Positions 17,638 through 27,654 of a DNA stretch of 64,000 bases are shown here, one piece after another. A program made the translations under genes and the position numbers. The number at the start of each line of letters is the position of its first letter. Within the stretch, counting starts at the first letter, position 1. The stretch comes from Laspinema sp. D2d (GTDB taxonomy: Bacteria > Cyanobacteriota > Cyanobacteriia > Cyanobacteriales > Laspinemataceae): assembly GCF_025370755.1 (NCBI RefSeq), contig NZ_JAMXFC010000026.1, forward strand, positions 1-64,000, in the 5' to 3' direction. Below the pieces are notes generated by a model, which made no database searches, was not told where the DNA came from, and saw nothing but the letters and a program-made list of their open reading frames with translations.

Positions 17638-18288
17638 ATGATATCGGCATTACTTTTTGATTTAGATGGAACCCTGTGCAACACTGACCCCACTCACTTT
17701 AAAACTTGGGTGGAACTGTTGCGGGAGTATGGGATGGAGATTGATGAAGCCTTTTATCAAGCCCGGATTACCGGACGGCTGAATGAGGCAATTATTCAAG
17801 ATTTGTTCCCTCAACTTTCACCGTTGGAGGGGAAGCAACTTGCAGATGAAAAAGAAGCGAGGTTCCGCAAACTCGCCTTAAAACTAGAGCAATTGGCCGG
17901 GGTCTCCACTATTTTAGCCTGGACTGAAGAACGGAAATTATTGCGATCGCTCGTCACGAATGCTCCCCCGAAAAATGTAGAATTCATGTTACAAGTGTTG
18001 GGATTAACTGAAATGTTTGAATCGGTAATCTTAGCAGAAAATTTACCCGCTGGCAAGCCTGATCCGCTTCCTTATCGAGTGGCATTGGAAAGATTAGGGA
18101 TTGGCGCATCGGAGGCGATCGCTTTTGAGGATTCTCCCTCGGGGATTCGGTCAGCGGTGGGGGCTGGTATTTACACCATTGGCATTGCCTCGACTCAATT
18201 GCCGAAGTACCTCAAAGATTTGGGTGCATCAATGGCGGTTTCTGATTTCACTGACCCGGAACTGTGGAAGTTGCTGGATACGATTTAG
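17638..18288 (+). CDS. HAD-superfamily hydrolase (beta-phosphoglucomutase/phosphatase-like)
   Basis: The 216-residue protein has motif I LLFDLDGTLCNTD (nucleophile Asp at residue 8), motif II LVTNAPP, the motif III Lys in AGKPDPLPY, and motif IV AFEDSPSGIRSAVGAG, with a helical C1 cap. These features define subfamily I HAD enzymes such as beta-phosphoglucomutase or small sugar-phosphate phosphatases. GGAGA precedes the ATG. Its position before treZ-treY-treH suggests sugar-phosphate metabolism, but the substrate is not determined. Confidence 0.88.
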   Translation: MISALLFDLDGTLCNTDPTHFKTWVELLREYGMEIDEAFYQARITGRLNEAIIQDLFPQLSPLEGKQLADEKEARFRKLALKLEQLAGVSTILAWTEERKLLRSLVTNAPPKNVEFMLQVLGLTEMFESVILAENLPAGKPDPLPYRVALERLGIGASEAIAFEDSPSGIRSAVGAGIYTIGIASTQLPKYLKDLGASMAVSDFTDPELWKLLDTI

Positions 18289-18320
18289 AGGCCCTTCTGT
18301 TCTCTTCAGATTTGGGGTTA

Positions 18321-18360
18321 AATTGCATTGTTTTATCGCGCAAAAACAATGCAATTGTTT
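18321..18360 (+). terminator. Terminator of the HAD gene
   Basis: AATTGCATTGTTTT (18321-18334) pairs with AAAACAATGCAATT (18343-18356) in a perfect 14-bp stem with an 8-base loop, followed by GTTTTC. Confidence 0.75.
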
Positions 18361-18542
18361 TCTCTGATACCATTTAGCCGATACCTTCTGAATGCGATGG
18401 TATTGTAAATGAATTTGCCCCTTAAATCTTCTCTCTTTAGAAAGATGCTGTGTTGGCCTGTTTGCAGCAATAATCAAGAGTGAGTTTATTTGAGACTTAA
18501 AGGGTCTATTCCCACTCTAATCAGTAGGTTCTATTAAAACGT

Positions 18543-20378
18543 ATGACGGTTACACTAGGTTCTAATTATTTAGGGAACGATCGCTGTGAGTTTACCGTGT
18601 GGGCACCCACGCTTAAGGAAGTAGCGGTAGTGATTGCTGCGGAGGATAAAAACCGGGCGATCGCAATGGAAAGGCAGGCGGAAGGATACTGGAAGGCGAC
18701 TGCGGAAGGGATTACACCGGGGACTCGATATTTCTATCGGTTAGATGGGAATCTGATGAGACCCGACCCCGCCGCGCATTTCCAACCCGATGGGGTACAT
18801 GGGGCCTCAGCCGTGGTAGACCCAAAAGCCTTCTCCTGGACCGATCGCAGTTGGTGTAACCTTCCCCTGGAAGAGTATATCATCTATGAACTCCACGTTG
18901 GCACATTTACCCCTGAAGGAACATTTGAGGCAATTATTCCCCGTCTTGGCATCTTAAAAGATTTGGGAATTAATGCCATTGAAATTATGCCAGTCGCTCA
19001 ATTTCCTGGCGATCGCAACTGGGGATATGATGGCGTATTTCCTTATGCCGTCCAGAATTCCTACGGAGGACCTGATCAATTAAAACAATTAGTTGATGCC
19101 TGTCATCAACAAGGCATCGCCGTCCTTATAGATGTGGTTTATAACCACCTCGGTCCTGAAGGTAATTATTTACCCGATTTTGGTCCCTATTTTACCAACA
19201 AATATCGACCCCTTTGGGGAGAAGCGCTAAATTTTGATGAAGAATACAGCGATGGAGTGCGCCACTTTTTCATTGAAAATGCCCTTTATTGGCTGCGAGA
19301 GTATCACATTGATGCATTACGCTTAGATGCGATTCAAGCTATTTTTGAAATGGGGGCTCGGCCTTTTTTGCAGGAACTTTCTGATGCCGTAGCGGACTTA
19401 TCTGAGCAGGAAGGACGAAAATTTTATATCACAGCGGAAAGCGATTTAAACGATGCGCGGGTTTTACGTCCTAAAGAACTGGGAGGCTATGGGCTGGACT
19501 CCCAATGGTGTGATGATTTCCATCATGCTTTGCATACGTTATTGACGGGAGAAAGTGACCGATACTATCAAGATTTTGGTCAAATTGAACAGTTGGTTAA
19601 ATCCTTTAAAGAGGGGTTTATTTATGATGGACAATATGCGCCCCACCGCAAGCGCAAACATGGAAATTCGGCGAAGGATCAACCCGCTCATCAATTTATT
19701 GTATTTTCTCAAAATCACGACCAAACCGGCAACCGAATTGGAGGCGATCGGCTTTCTAATTTGATTTCCTTTGACGGGCTCAAACTAGCCGCAGCCGCCG
19801 TATTACTCTCTCCCTTCTTACCCTTTTTATTCATGGGCGAAGAGTATGGAGAAACCGCCCCATTTTTATATTTTGTCAGCCACTCGGACCCCGACCTCAT
19901 CGAAGCAATCCGCCAAGACAAAGAAAAAGAATTTAAGAAAGGTTTTGAATCAGGGAAATTTAATAATCCTCAAGATGTTAACACCTTTTCTCAATGCCAA
20001 CTGAATTGGGAAAAACATCAACAAGGTCAACACCAGGTTTTATGGAACTTTTACCGCAAATTAATTGAATTACGTCGCACCGTTCCAGCCCTGAAAAAGC
20101 TCAGTAAAGAAACCCTAGACTGTAGCTGCCTGAAAGCCGAAAATCTCTTGTTTGTCCGGCGATGGGCTGAAAAGAGTCAAGTCTTTTATGTGATTAATTT
20201 CAGCACTAACACCGTCAAATTTGAACCGAATATTCCCGAGGGAAATTGGCAAAAAATCTTAGACTCTTCTGAAGAAACTTGGAAAGGTTCAGGGTCCTCC
20301 TTACCGGAAGTGCTTCACCCCCAGAAATCCGTTTCAATTCCCCCTTTAACCGTCGCCGTTTATCAAATGGCGGAATAA
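18543..20378 (+). CDS. treZ: Malto-oligosyltrehalose trehalohydrolase
   Basis: This 611-residue GH13 enzyme releases trehalose from the maltooligosyl-trehalose made by TreY. An N-terminal beta-sandwich (CBM48-like, CEFTVWAPTLKEVAVV) precedes the barrel. Barrel motifs are IDVVYNHLGPEGNY, the nucleophile in LRLDAIQAIFE, the acid in YITAESDLNDARVL, and FSQNHDQTGNRIGGDRL, all in the TreZ style. Length is normal. It is followed by treY and treH on the same strand with gaps of about 150 and 240 bp, the arrangement known from Nostoc-type trehalose clusters linked to drying and salt stress. Confidence 0.95.
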   Translation: MTVTLGSNYLGNDRCEFTVWAPTLKEVAVVIAAEDKNRAIAMERQAEGYWKATAEGITPGTRYFYRLDGNLMRPDPAAHFQPDGVHGASAVVDPKAFSWTDRSWCNLPLEEYIIYELHVGTFTPEGTFEAIIPRLGILKDLGINAIEIMPVAQFPGDRNWGYDGVFPYAVQNSYGGPDQLKQLVDACHQQGIAVLIDVVYNHLGPEGNYLPDFGPYFTNKYRPLWGEALNFDEEYSDGVRHFFIENALYWLREYHIDALRLDAIQAIFEMGARPFLQELSDAVADLSEQEGRKFYITAESDLNDARVLRPKELGGYGLDSQWCDDFHHALHTLLTGESDRYYQDFGQIEQLVKSFKEGFIYDGQYAPHRKRKHGNSAKDQPAHQFIVFSQNHDQTGNRIGGDRLSNLISFDGLKLAAAAVLLSPFLPFLFMGEEYGETAPFLYFVSHSDPDLIEAIRQDKEKEFKKGFESGKFNNPQDVNTFSQCQLNWEKHQQGQHQVLWNFYRKLIELRRTVPALKKLSKETLDCSCLKAENLLFVRRWAEKSQVFYVINFSTNTVKFEPNIPEGNWQKILDSSEETWKGSGSSLPEVLHPQKSVSIPPLTVAVYQMAE

Positions 20379-20527
20379 AAATACTCCTCCCTGTCGTTCT
20401 CGGGTACCGCCGGGAAACGGCAGGAGAGGATTTATCTCCTACCTACTCAAGCGGACAGCATATAAAATAGCTTGATGTTATACCCCCCTTGTAAACCTTT
20501 TATTTCCACCCCAATTCAAGTTAAACC

Positions 20528-23323
20528 ATGAGAATTCCCAAAGCCACTTACCGCATTCAATTTAACTCTAAATTTCAATTTACAGACGCTGAAAAAATCG
20601 TTAATTATCTGGCCGATTTAGGAATTTCAGATATTTATGCTTCGCCTATTTTTAAAGCGCGTCAAGGCAGTACCCACGGCTATGATGTGGTAGACCCCAA
20701 CCAGATTAATCCGGAACTGGGACCCCCAGAGGCTTTTGAATCCTTGATTAAAAAAGTCCAAGAAAAAGACCTCGGATGGGTGCAAGATATTGTCCCCAAT
20801 CATACCGCCTATGATAGTGAAAATGTCATGCTAATGGATGTCCTGGAAAATGGAGCATCCTCGGATTATTTTGACTATTTTGATATTGCCTGGAATGCGC
20901 CTTATGGGGATATTAGTGAAGGGGTTCTCGCTCCTTTACTGGGGAACTTTTATCAAGAATGTCTGGAAAATGGGGAAATTCAGCTTCAATACGATGCCAC
21001 AGGATTAACCGTCCAGTATTATAGCCTAAAACTGCCCATCCGTATCGAGTCTTATGTATCTTTTTTGACTCATAATTTAGGCACACTGCGAAGAACTTTG
21101 GGACGAAATCATCCCGAGTTTATCAAACTGTTGGGAATCCTTTACTTACTAAAAAGTATTCCGGCTGAAACCAAGGGACGAGAACGATATGATCAACTGA
21201 CGTTTGTTAAAGGGTTGTTGTGGGAGTTATATGACCAAAATCGTGATATCTGCCAATTTATCCAGGATAACCTAAAGGAATTTAATGGCACACCGGGAAT
21301 ACCCGAAAGCTTTAATTTACTGGAAGAGTTGCTGCGGGAACAGGTGTATCGCCTCACCTTTTGGAAAGTAGGGGCGGAAGAAATTAACTACCGACGATTT
21401 TTTACGGTGAATGAACTGATTTCCGTTCGGGTGGAAACCCTGCGGGTATTTCATGATACCCATCATTTAATCACCAAGCTAGTTAAAGAGGGGAAATTTA
21501 CCGGGGTCCGGATTGATCATATTGATGGACTTTATGACCCTCAGCAATATTTACAACGATTGCGAGAAAAATTAGGAGATATCTATATTACGGTAGAAAA
21601 AATCCTGGAAATGGCCGAAATTATGCCATCCAATTGGCCGATTCAGGGCACCAGTGGCTATGATTTTATGAATCGCCTGAATGGGTTGTTTTGTAACCGC
21701 AATAATCAAGACCGATTCAGTGAGATTTATGGCAAGTTTACGGGATTAAATCACAGTTATAAAGATTTGTTTTTTGAGAAAAAGCATCTGATTGTCGATC
21801 GCAATATGGCAGGAGATGCAGACAATCTGGCTCATTTGTTAAAATCCATCGCCAATCAATCCCGGGAGGGTCGAGATTTTACCTTATATTCTCTAAAACG
21901 AGCACTGGTGGAGGTACTGGTAGCGTTCCCCGTCTATCGCACCTATATTAATGGAGAGGGGGTCAGCAGTCGCGATCGCCACTATATCCAAGAGGTGATT
22001 GATCAAGCAAAAGAGCTTCTACCCTTGCAGGGAAAAGAGCTTGAGTTTATTGAAAAATTAATGTTACTGGAAAATGCGGATTATTTAACGGAAGAAGAAC
22101 GAGAACAGCGTCTCTATTCCGTGATGCGGATTCAGCAATGGACAGGACCTTTGATGGCAAAAGGGATTGAAGATACCCTCTTTTACGTTTACAATCGGTT
22201 GGTTTCTCTTAATGAAGTCGGTGGCGACCCCGCCCAGTTTGGGTTGACTTTAGATGAGTTTCATGAGTTTAATACTCAACAAAAAGACAGTTGGATTCAT
22301 AAAATGAATGCCACTTCTACCCATGATACCAAACGGGGAGAAGATGTCCGTGCCCGCATCAATGTTCTGTCAGAAATTCCCGATGAGTGGGAACAGCAAA
22401 TCACCTCCTGGCGAGAAATTAATCAAGGGCATAAAACAAAACTGCCCGATAAAGTCGTGCCTACTGCTAACGATGAATATTTCTTTTATCAAACCTTATT
22501 AGGTGCTTTTCCCTTTGCGGAAAGCGAGTATTCTGAATTTATTCAGCGGGTTAAAGATTGTTCAATTAAGTCGGTGCGAGAGGCGAAATTACATACGGCG
22601 TGGTTGCGCCCAGATACCGCTTATGAGGAGGGATTTCTGGCCTTTATCGATGCCGTAATGCAACCGTCACCCGAAAATCAATTTTTACAAAAATTCCAGC
22701 CGTTCCAAGAGAAAATAGCCGCTTATGGGGTTTATAATTCTTTGGCTCAAGTGTTGCTAAAACTGACTACTCCTGGAGTGCCAGATTTTTATCAAGGAAC
22801 GGAATTGTGGGATTTAAGTTTAGTTGACCCCGATAATCGGCGTCCTGTGGATTTTGAGCAACGGATAACAGGGTTAAGAGAGATTCGTACCCAAGCATCT
22901 GCGGATATTTTAGCCTTGATGAAGGAGTTACTGTCTCATCCAGAATCGGGAAAGATTAAACTCTTTGCGATCGCCCGAATTTTAGAAGCAAGAACCCAGG
23001 CAATTGAACTGTTCCAAACGGGCGATTACCACCCCTTGAAAGGGTCGGGAAAATTTAGCGAAAATGTGGTAGGGTTTGCCCGATCGCACGGCAATCAAGT
23101 AGCGATCGCGATCGCACCCCGCTTTCTCACTCATCTCATTCAACCAGACACATTCCCCTTGGGACAAGTCTGGCAAGATACCCATTTAGAATTGCCTTCC
23201 GGACTCCCCTCCCAGTGGCAGGATGCAATTTCCGGACAACCCATTCAAACCGATGGCAGTTTGTCCATTGCCCAAACCTTAACCCATTTCCCCATCGCCT
23301 TGCTCATGAGTCAACCCTCTTAA
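20528..23323 (+). CDS. treY: Malto-oligosyltrehalose synthase
   Basis: The 931-residue GH13 enzyme rearranges the reducing-end alpha-1,4 bond of maltodextrins to the alpha,alpha-1,1 bond. Visible features: N-terminal IPKATYRIQFNSKFQFTDAEKIVNYLADLGISDIYASPIF, DIVPNHTAYDSENVML, the catalytic region VRIDHIDGLYDP, YITVEKILE, and late TTPGVPDFYQGTELWDLSLVDPDNRRPVD. Length matches family members (about 900-950). It supplies the substrate of TreZ, encoded just upstream. Confidence 0.96.
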   Translation: MRIPKATYRIQFNSKFQFTDAEKIVNYLADLGISDIYASPIFKARQGSTHGYDVVDPNQINPELGPPEAFESLIKKVQEKDLGWVQDIVPNHTAYDSENVMLMDVLENGASSDYFDYFDIAWNAPYGDISEGVLAPLLGNFYQECLENGEIQLQYDATGLTVQYYSLKLPIRIESYVSFLTHNLGTLRRTLGRNHPEFIKLLGILYLLKSIPAETKGRERYDQLTFVKGLLWELYDQNRDICQFIQDNLKEFNGTPGIPESFNLLEELLREQVYRLTFWKVGAEEINYRRFFTVNELISVRVETLRVFHDTHHLITKLVKEGKFTGVRIDHIDGLYDPQQYLQRLREKLGDIYITVEKILEMAEIMPSNWPIQGTSGYDFMNRLNGLFCNRNNQDRFSEIYGKFTGLNHSYKDLFFEKKHLIVDRNMAGDADNLAHLLKSIANQSREGRDFTLYSLKRALVEVLVAFPVYRTYINGEGVSSRDRHYIQEVIDQAKELLPLQGKELEFIEKLMLLENADYLTEEEREQRLYSVMRIQQWTGPLMAKGIEDTLFYVYNRLVSLNEVGGDPAQFGLTLDEFHEFNTQQKDSWIHKMNATSTHDTKRGEDVRARINVLSEIPDEWEQQITSWREINQGHKTKLPDKVVPTANDEYFFYQTLLGAFPFAESEYSEFIQRVKDCSIKSVREAKLHTAWLRPDTAYEEGFLAFIDAVMQPSPENQFLQKFQPFQEKIAAYGVYNSLAQVLLKLTTPGVPDFYQGTELWDLSLVDPDNRRPVDFEQRITGLREIRTQASADILALMKELLSHPESGKIKLFAIARILEARTQAIELFQTGDYHPLKGSGKFSENVVGFARSHGNQVAIAIAPRFLTHLIQPDTFPLGQVWQDTHLELPSGLPSQWQDAISGQPIQTDGSLSIAQTLTHFPIALLMSQPS

Positions 23324-23377
23324 TCAGGGGTGACTCTCGTTTAAATTAACCCGATGGCAGCCCCCTAAAGGCAGATT

Positions 23378-23402
23378 TAGAGACGGATATTTTCCGTCTC
23401 TA
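23378..23402 (+). terminator. Weak hairpin after treY
   Basis: TAGAGACGGA (23378-23387) pairs with TCCGTCTCTA (23393-23402). The following T tract is short (TTTG), so it may be a partial terminator between treY and treH. Confidence 0.45.
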
Positions 23403-23562
23403 TTTGAGGTTGAGGAACCCTATAAAATCAGTAGTCCCTCATCCCAAGGGCAGATGAAAGGGGCATTCTGACCGCTTTTTTACAGAAACGCTACAATAGA
23501 ATAAAGGGCGATATCTGAGATAGATTTGCGTTCTTTTTAAACCGTTAATTTAATATCAACGC

Positions 23563-25101
23563 TTGATAACCATGATAGCAGATGTCTTTCAACCGAACGA
23601 ATTCCCGAGTCCGAGTCGCATTGCGGCGATGAGAGAATATATCAAAAAAACTTGGAAAACTCTCTATCGTTCTCATGCTCATATTTTAGAAGCGGCCAAA
23701 GATGAAAAAATCGGTCATACAGATAACCAACGCTGGCCGATTTATATTTCTGCAATGGAGGATAAAGCTCGGGTAGAAGCCGAATTCAAAAAGGTTTTAA
23801 CCCCCGATGAATTTAAACAAATTGAAGTTTTGAGTCTTCCTTCAGAAATTGACCAAATTACCGAACATGGATTGTTGTATCTTCCCGGAGATTATGTAGT
23901 ACCGGGGGGTCGGTTTAATGAAATGTATGGATGGGATAGTTATTTTATTGTTCTGGGATTGTTACGGGATGGGGAGATAGAATTAGCAAAAAGTCAAGTA
24001 GATCAGCTAATTTATCAAATCGACCATTATGGAACGATTTTAAATGCGAATCGGAGTTATTTGTTATCCCGATCGCAACCGCCGTTTTTAACCCCGATGA
24101 TTTTGGCGGTGTATGAACAGACTCAGGATAAAGACTGGTTGCGATCGCTATTGGGGGCGGTAGAAAGTCATTACTATTATTGGATTGTCCCCCCCCACTT
24201 GAATCAATCCACGGGACTTTCTCGCTATTGTGCTTTAGGAGAAGGACCCGCCCCGGAAGTGCTGGTATCAGAAACTGATGCTCAAGGGCGAACTCACTAC
24301 GATCGCATCCGAGAATATTATCGACGATTTGAAGTGATGGCGTATGATGTGAGCTTGTATTACGACAAAGAAACCGATACCCTGACTGACCTTTTTTATA
24401 AAGGCGATCGCTCCATGAGAGAATCAGGATTCGACCCCTCCAACCGTTTTGGTCCTTTTAATATCGATATTATCCATTACGCGCCGGTTTGTTTAAACGC
24501 CCTACTCTATCGAATGGAGCAAGATATTGCCCAAATTCTGAGGATTTTAGGCAATCCGCAACTGGCAGAATCCTGGGATGAGCGCGCTCAAACCCGTCAT
24601 CAGTTAATCGATAAATTCCTCTGGGATGAACCCTCCGGTTTGTACTTAGATTATAACTTCCGAACCAACGAACGCCGCCTCTATGAATTTGCCACAACAT
24701 TTTATCCCTTATGGGTTGGACTGGCATCAGAAGAACAAGCGCAACGCGTGGTAGAAAACTTGGAGTTATTTGAAGCCCCCGGAGGATTGCTTACCAGTTC
24801 TCATGTTACTGGAAATCAATGGGATGCGCCCTTTGGTTGGGCACCTTTAACCTTAATTGCGGTAGAAGGATTGTATCGCTATGGATATCGCAGTGAAGGC
24901 GATCGCATTGGGGGCAAATTCATTAATTTAGTCACCCAAGAATTTGAAAAAACCGGCACACTTTTAGAAAAATATGACGTTCTCTCCTGTTCTTCAGAAG
25001 TTTCCAACGAAATTGTTTTTGGTTACAATACCAATGAAGTGGGATTTGGTTGGACCAATGGTTCAATTTTGGAATTGTTAGCCGAAGCGAAAAAGATGTA
25101 A
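23563..25101 (+). CDS. treH: Trehalase (GH37)
   Basis: The 512-residue enzyme hydrolyses trehalose to glucose. Both GH37 signatures are present: PGGRFNEMYGWDSY (residues 114-127) and QWDAPFGWAP (about 420). The start could be TTG at 23563 or the ATG three codons later at 23572; the ATG is at least as likely. No signal peptide is visible, so it is cytoplasmic. Its presence next to treZ and treY implies trehalose is turned over, not merely accumulated; the glucokinase at 41.8 kb could use the glucose. Confidence 0.95.
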   Translation: MITMIADVFQPNEFPSPSRIAAMREYIKKTWKTLYRSHAHILEAAKDEKIGHTDNQRWPIYISAMEDKARVEAEFKKVLTPDEFKQIEVLSLPSEIDQITEHGLLYLPGDYVVPGGRFNEMYGWDSYFIVLGLLRDGEIELAKSQVDQLIYQIDHYGTILNANRSYLLSRSQPPFLTPMILAVYEQTQDKDWLRSLLGAVESHYYYWIVPPHLNQSTGLSRYCALGEGPAPEVLVSETDAQGRTHYDRIREYYRRFEVMAYDVSLYYDKETDTLTDLFYKGDRSMRESGFDPSNRFGPFNIDIIHYAPVCLNALLYRMEQDIAQILRILGNPQLAESWDERAQTRHQLIDKFLWDEPSGLYLDYNFRTNERRLYEFATTFYPLWVGLASEEQAQRVVENLELFEAPGGLLTSSHVTGNQWDAPFGWAPLTLIAVEGLYRYGYRSEGDRIGGKFINLVTQEFEKTGTLLEKYDVLSCSSEVSNEIVFGYNTNEVGFGWTNGSILELLAEAKKM

Positions 25102-25203
25102 AAACCAATACCCCCTCAAGGGTGCGGTTAACGGAATCAAACCCACTGAGAAAGGGTAATGTTAAACTAGGACTTATCGCGGAAATTTTAAGCGGATATT
25201 TTG

Positions 25204-25242
25204 AAAGAGAGGGGTACTTCATAAATTACCCCTCTCTTTTGC
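25204..25242. terminator. Hairpin between treH and the convergent DUF4342 gene
   Basis: AAAGAGAGGGGTA (25204-25216) pairs perfectly with TACCCCTCTCTTT (25227-25239) across a 10-base loop. Positioned between convergent genes, it could act in either direction. Confidence 0.7.
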
Positions 25243-25358
25243 TTAATCTGATCCATAAATCCGGGGTGGATTGGATATAAAGAAAACCGATTACAACATT
25301 TTAAAAGGCTGCCTAAAAAAAGGAAGAGAGGGCATTTTTTATGCGGTTTATCAGCCGT

Positions 25359-25727
25359 CTATTCTTCTTTTTTTTCAACCACTAGGGTGAGACGAGCGAC
25401 CATTGCCCCAATTGCGCCAACTGCTGCCACCACGGGAAATAAAGCCACCCCAATGGTTCCTCCGACAACGCCCACGGTAAGAGGAATTTCAATTAATGTG
25501 TGACCTTCTTCATTTTTAATGACAATCCGTCGGGCATTTCCTTGTTGAATTAGTTCTCTAACTTTTTTTACCAGGTCGTCTCCATTAAGTTTAAACTCTT
25601 CAACCCGAACGTTTGAATTAGTTTGCACTTCGGGGTCAATGGGGAGGACAGGTTCTTGGGAAGAACTAATGACAGGTTCTTGGAAAGGAGTTCCGAGGGG
25701 ATCTTTTGGACGAATAGGTTCAGTCAT
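25359..25727 (-). CDS. DUF4342 domain protein
   Basis: The 122-residue protein has a disordered Pro/Glu-rich N-terminus (to about residue 40). The DUF4342 core follows: VEEFKLNGDDLVKKVRELIQQGNARRIVIKNEEGHTLIEIPLTVGVVGG, then a hydrophobic VALFPVVAAVGAIGAMVARLTLVVEKKEE tail. The family is widespread and uncharacterised; the N-terminal half resembles a UBA-like helical unit and the tail a membrane segment. Role unknown. Confidence 0.85.
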   Translation of the reverse strand: MTEPIRPKDPLGTPFQEPVISSSQEPVLPIDPEVQTNSNVRVEEFKLNGDDLVKKVRELIQQGNARRIVIKNEEGHTLIEIPLTVGVVGGTIGVALFPVVAAVGAIGAMVARLTLVVEKKEE

Positions 25728-26400
25728 GATAATCAGTCCTGTAAATGAAAGTATGCTTATAGTCTATCAAATGGTTTTAGGGATGAGTGGCGATCGCCCA
25801 AGGGGAAGCGATCGCCTGGAGGGTAAAACTGGGAGAATGAGGTATCCCAGTCGTTTTCAGAGGGAGTTGAGTGTAGTTCTCCAGTGACGGGAACGAGGGA
25901 TTCTGAAGAGAGAGAGGGTTTTGAACCTAACCGATGGAGAGTTGAGCCTATTTTCGCTACAATCATCACAGCAGAACTCAACAGAGAACGGGAGGGAGAG
26001 CGAGGAGAATTGAGGCAAAAGGAGGAGGGGTTGCCTGGGGTCGCACTCTTGACAACCGGGTGAAAGCAAGGGAGGATTTGAAAACCTCTCCCTGACCGTC
26101 TAGGACGTTAGTACAGTAAGGGGTAGAAACCGTGTTTTTTTACCAACGGGTCTCTACTTCTATTGCTCCCATGAGGAGAGAAAATCCAGTTTCTTATCCC
26201 CTTGATTCAATACGGTTCAACAGCGATCGCCATCATGGAGGGGTCTAAACTTCTATTTAGGACCGGGAAAACTTCTCAGAACTGATAAGGTAAAACCGTT
26301 CTAATTGATGCGGCTCAAGGGGTTGTTTTATCTCTTGATTTAACCTTTTTTAAAGCATCTCTTTTTAGGTAAATTAATCACTTTAAATGGGTATCATTCC
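25728..26400. other. Intergenic region
   Basis: About 670 bp with HIP1 sites and no ORF with convincing codon pattern. It would hold the promoters of the divergent DUF4342 and coiled-coil genes. No RNA gene recognised. Confidence 0.4.
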
Positions 26401-27336
26401 ATGTTGAAACAGGAGCATCTACTCATCCAATTCAGGGAACGGGTTAAACCGGATCATTGGCTTGAAACAACAGAACTTCTGTTATTAGTAGGATCCGTTG
26501 TGGGGACAGTAGCAGCGGCGATCGCCAAACAGGCGGCTTATGCGGCTGCCCCCGTAACCCTTGCCCTCTGGCTAAATTTTATTAACCAGAAACGTCGAGA
26601 CGGGTTGCAAGACGAGAAAATCCCCTTAGTTATTTCTGAAATTGAACTCAAACTATCAGAATTAGACCGCCAATTAAAAACCATCCCTGCGCCAGTTACT
26701 ATTAATTTATCTGAAGTTCATGAAGAGTTATCAAAACTGAACAAATCCGTGACCATGATTGAGGGCAAAGCTGCGTTTATGACCTCAAAAGTTTACGATA
26801 ACTTAAGTTTAAAAATTGACGCTTTGCAAAAACAAATTTCTGAATTTACCGAACCTTTTGATCTCACCCGGTTTGAAGCCAAAATTGCCTCATTGAATGT
26901 GGCCGTTCAATTTTTAGCACAACGCCCGATTATTGATTTGCAAGACTTTGACAAACTGCATCGTCAAATTTTGCAAGTGGAAGCCGATCGCCGAGAGGTC
27001 CTCTCGCCTTACCTTCAGCAATTGGAAGGGGAAATTCAAAAGTTACAACAGACTGATTTGATTCTCACCCGGAAGGTGGATACCCTAACTCAAAAGTTTA
27101 ACGCCCGACCAGAAATGGCCCAACTGTCTAAATTAAGCCGCATTGTGGCCCGGTTAAGCGATAGTTTAAACCAAATGCAACAGACGGAAGCGATCGCCTC
27201 CCTCTATGAAGATATCTCCGGACTCTCCCGGGAGATCAACCAGTTAAAGCAACAATTGAAACTCCAACCCAAACTTACCCCGCTTCAGGAACTGCCTCGA
27301 ACTCCGCAGAATGATCCATTCGGCATGGATCGGTAG
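26401..27336 (+). CDS. Membrane-anchored coiled-coil protein of unknown function
   Basis: The 311-residue protein has one hydrophobic segment near the N-terminus (about residues 22-62: LLLLVGSVVGTVAAAIAKQ and AAYAAAPVTLALWLNFI). Then come about 240 residues predicted as helical coiled coil with repeated SELDRQLK, LNKSVTMIEGK, QQLEGEIQKLQQ and INQLKQQLK heptads. The C-terminus is Pro-rich. No enzymatic motif. It precedes another long coiled-coil membrane protein, 318 bp downstream on the same strand; a shared structural role is only a guess. Confidence 0.75.
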   Translation: MLKQEHLLIQFRERVKPDHWLETTELLLLVGSVVGTVAAAIAKQAAYAAAPVTLALWLNFINQKRRDGLQDEKIPLVISEIELKLSELDRQLKTIPAPVTINLSEVHEELSKLNKSVTMIEGKAAFMTSKVYDNLSLKIDALQKQISEFTEPFDLTRFEAKIASLNVAVQFLAQRPIIDLQDFDKLHRQILQVEADRREVLSPYLQQLEGEIQKLQQTDLILTRKVDTLTQKFNARPEMAQLSKLSRIVARLSDSLNQMQQTEAIASLYEDISGLSREINQLKQQLKLQPKLTPLQELPRTPQNDPFGMDR

Positions 27337-27654
27337 AGGGATCACCGGGGATTGAACTGCCGAAACCCTACTCCCCCGCCTCTATAGACCTTTCCTCCTC
27401 CCGGGTGAAACGCCCCTGGCGAAGGAATTGCACCTGATCCCCGCCACAGTTTCTGGGGATTTAAGCGGGCAGCTTGGGGGCAAAATAGAATAGCCGTCTA
27501 TTTTTATTCTTTTGGGGACTTAGAAGCCACCCAGTTTTCAATTAAAATAGTTTCTTCTATGCCAGACTTAATAGTTTAGCGTCGATCCCCGATCACCCGA
27601 GGATGATCCTCAATGTTAACCAATAAAGAAAAGGATTAGAGGAGGTAAAAAGAA
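27337..27654. other. Intergenic region between the two coiled-coil genes
   Basis: No gene found. It ends in an AGGAGG ribosome binding site nine bases before the GTG start at 27655. Confidence 0.5.
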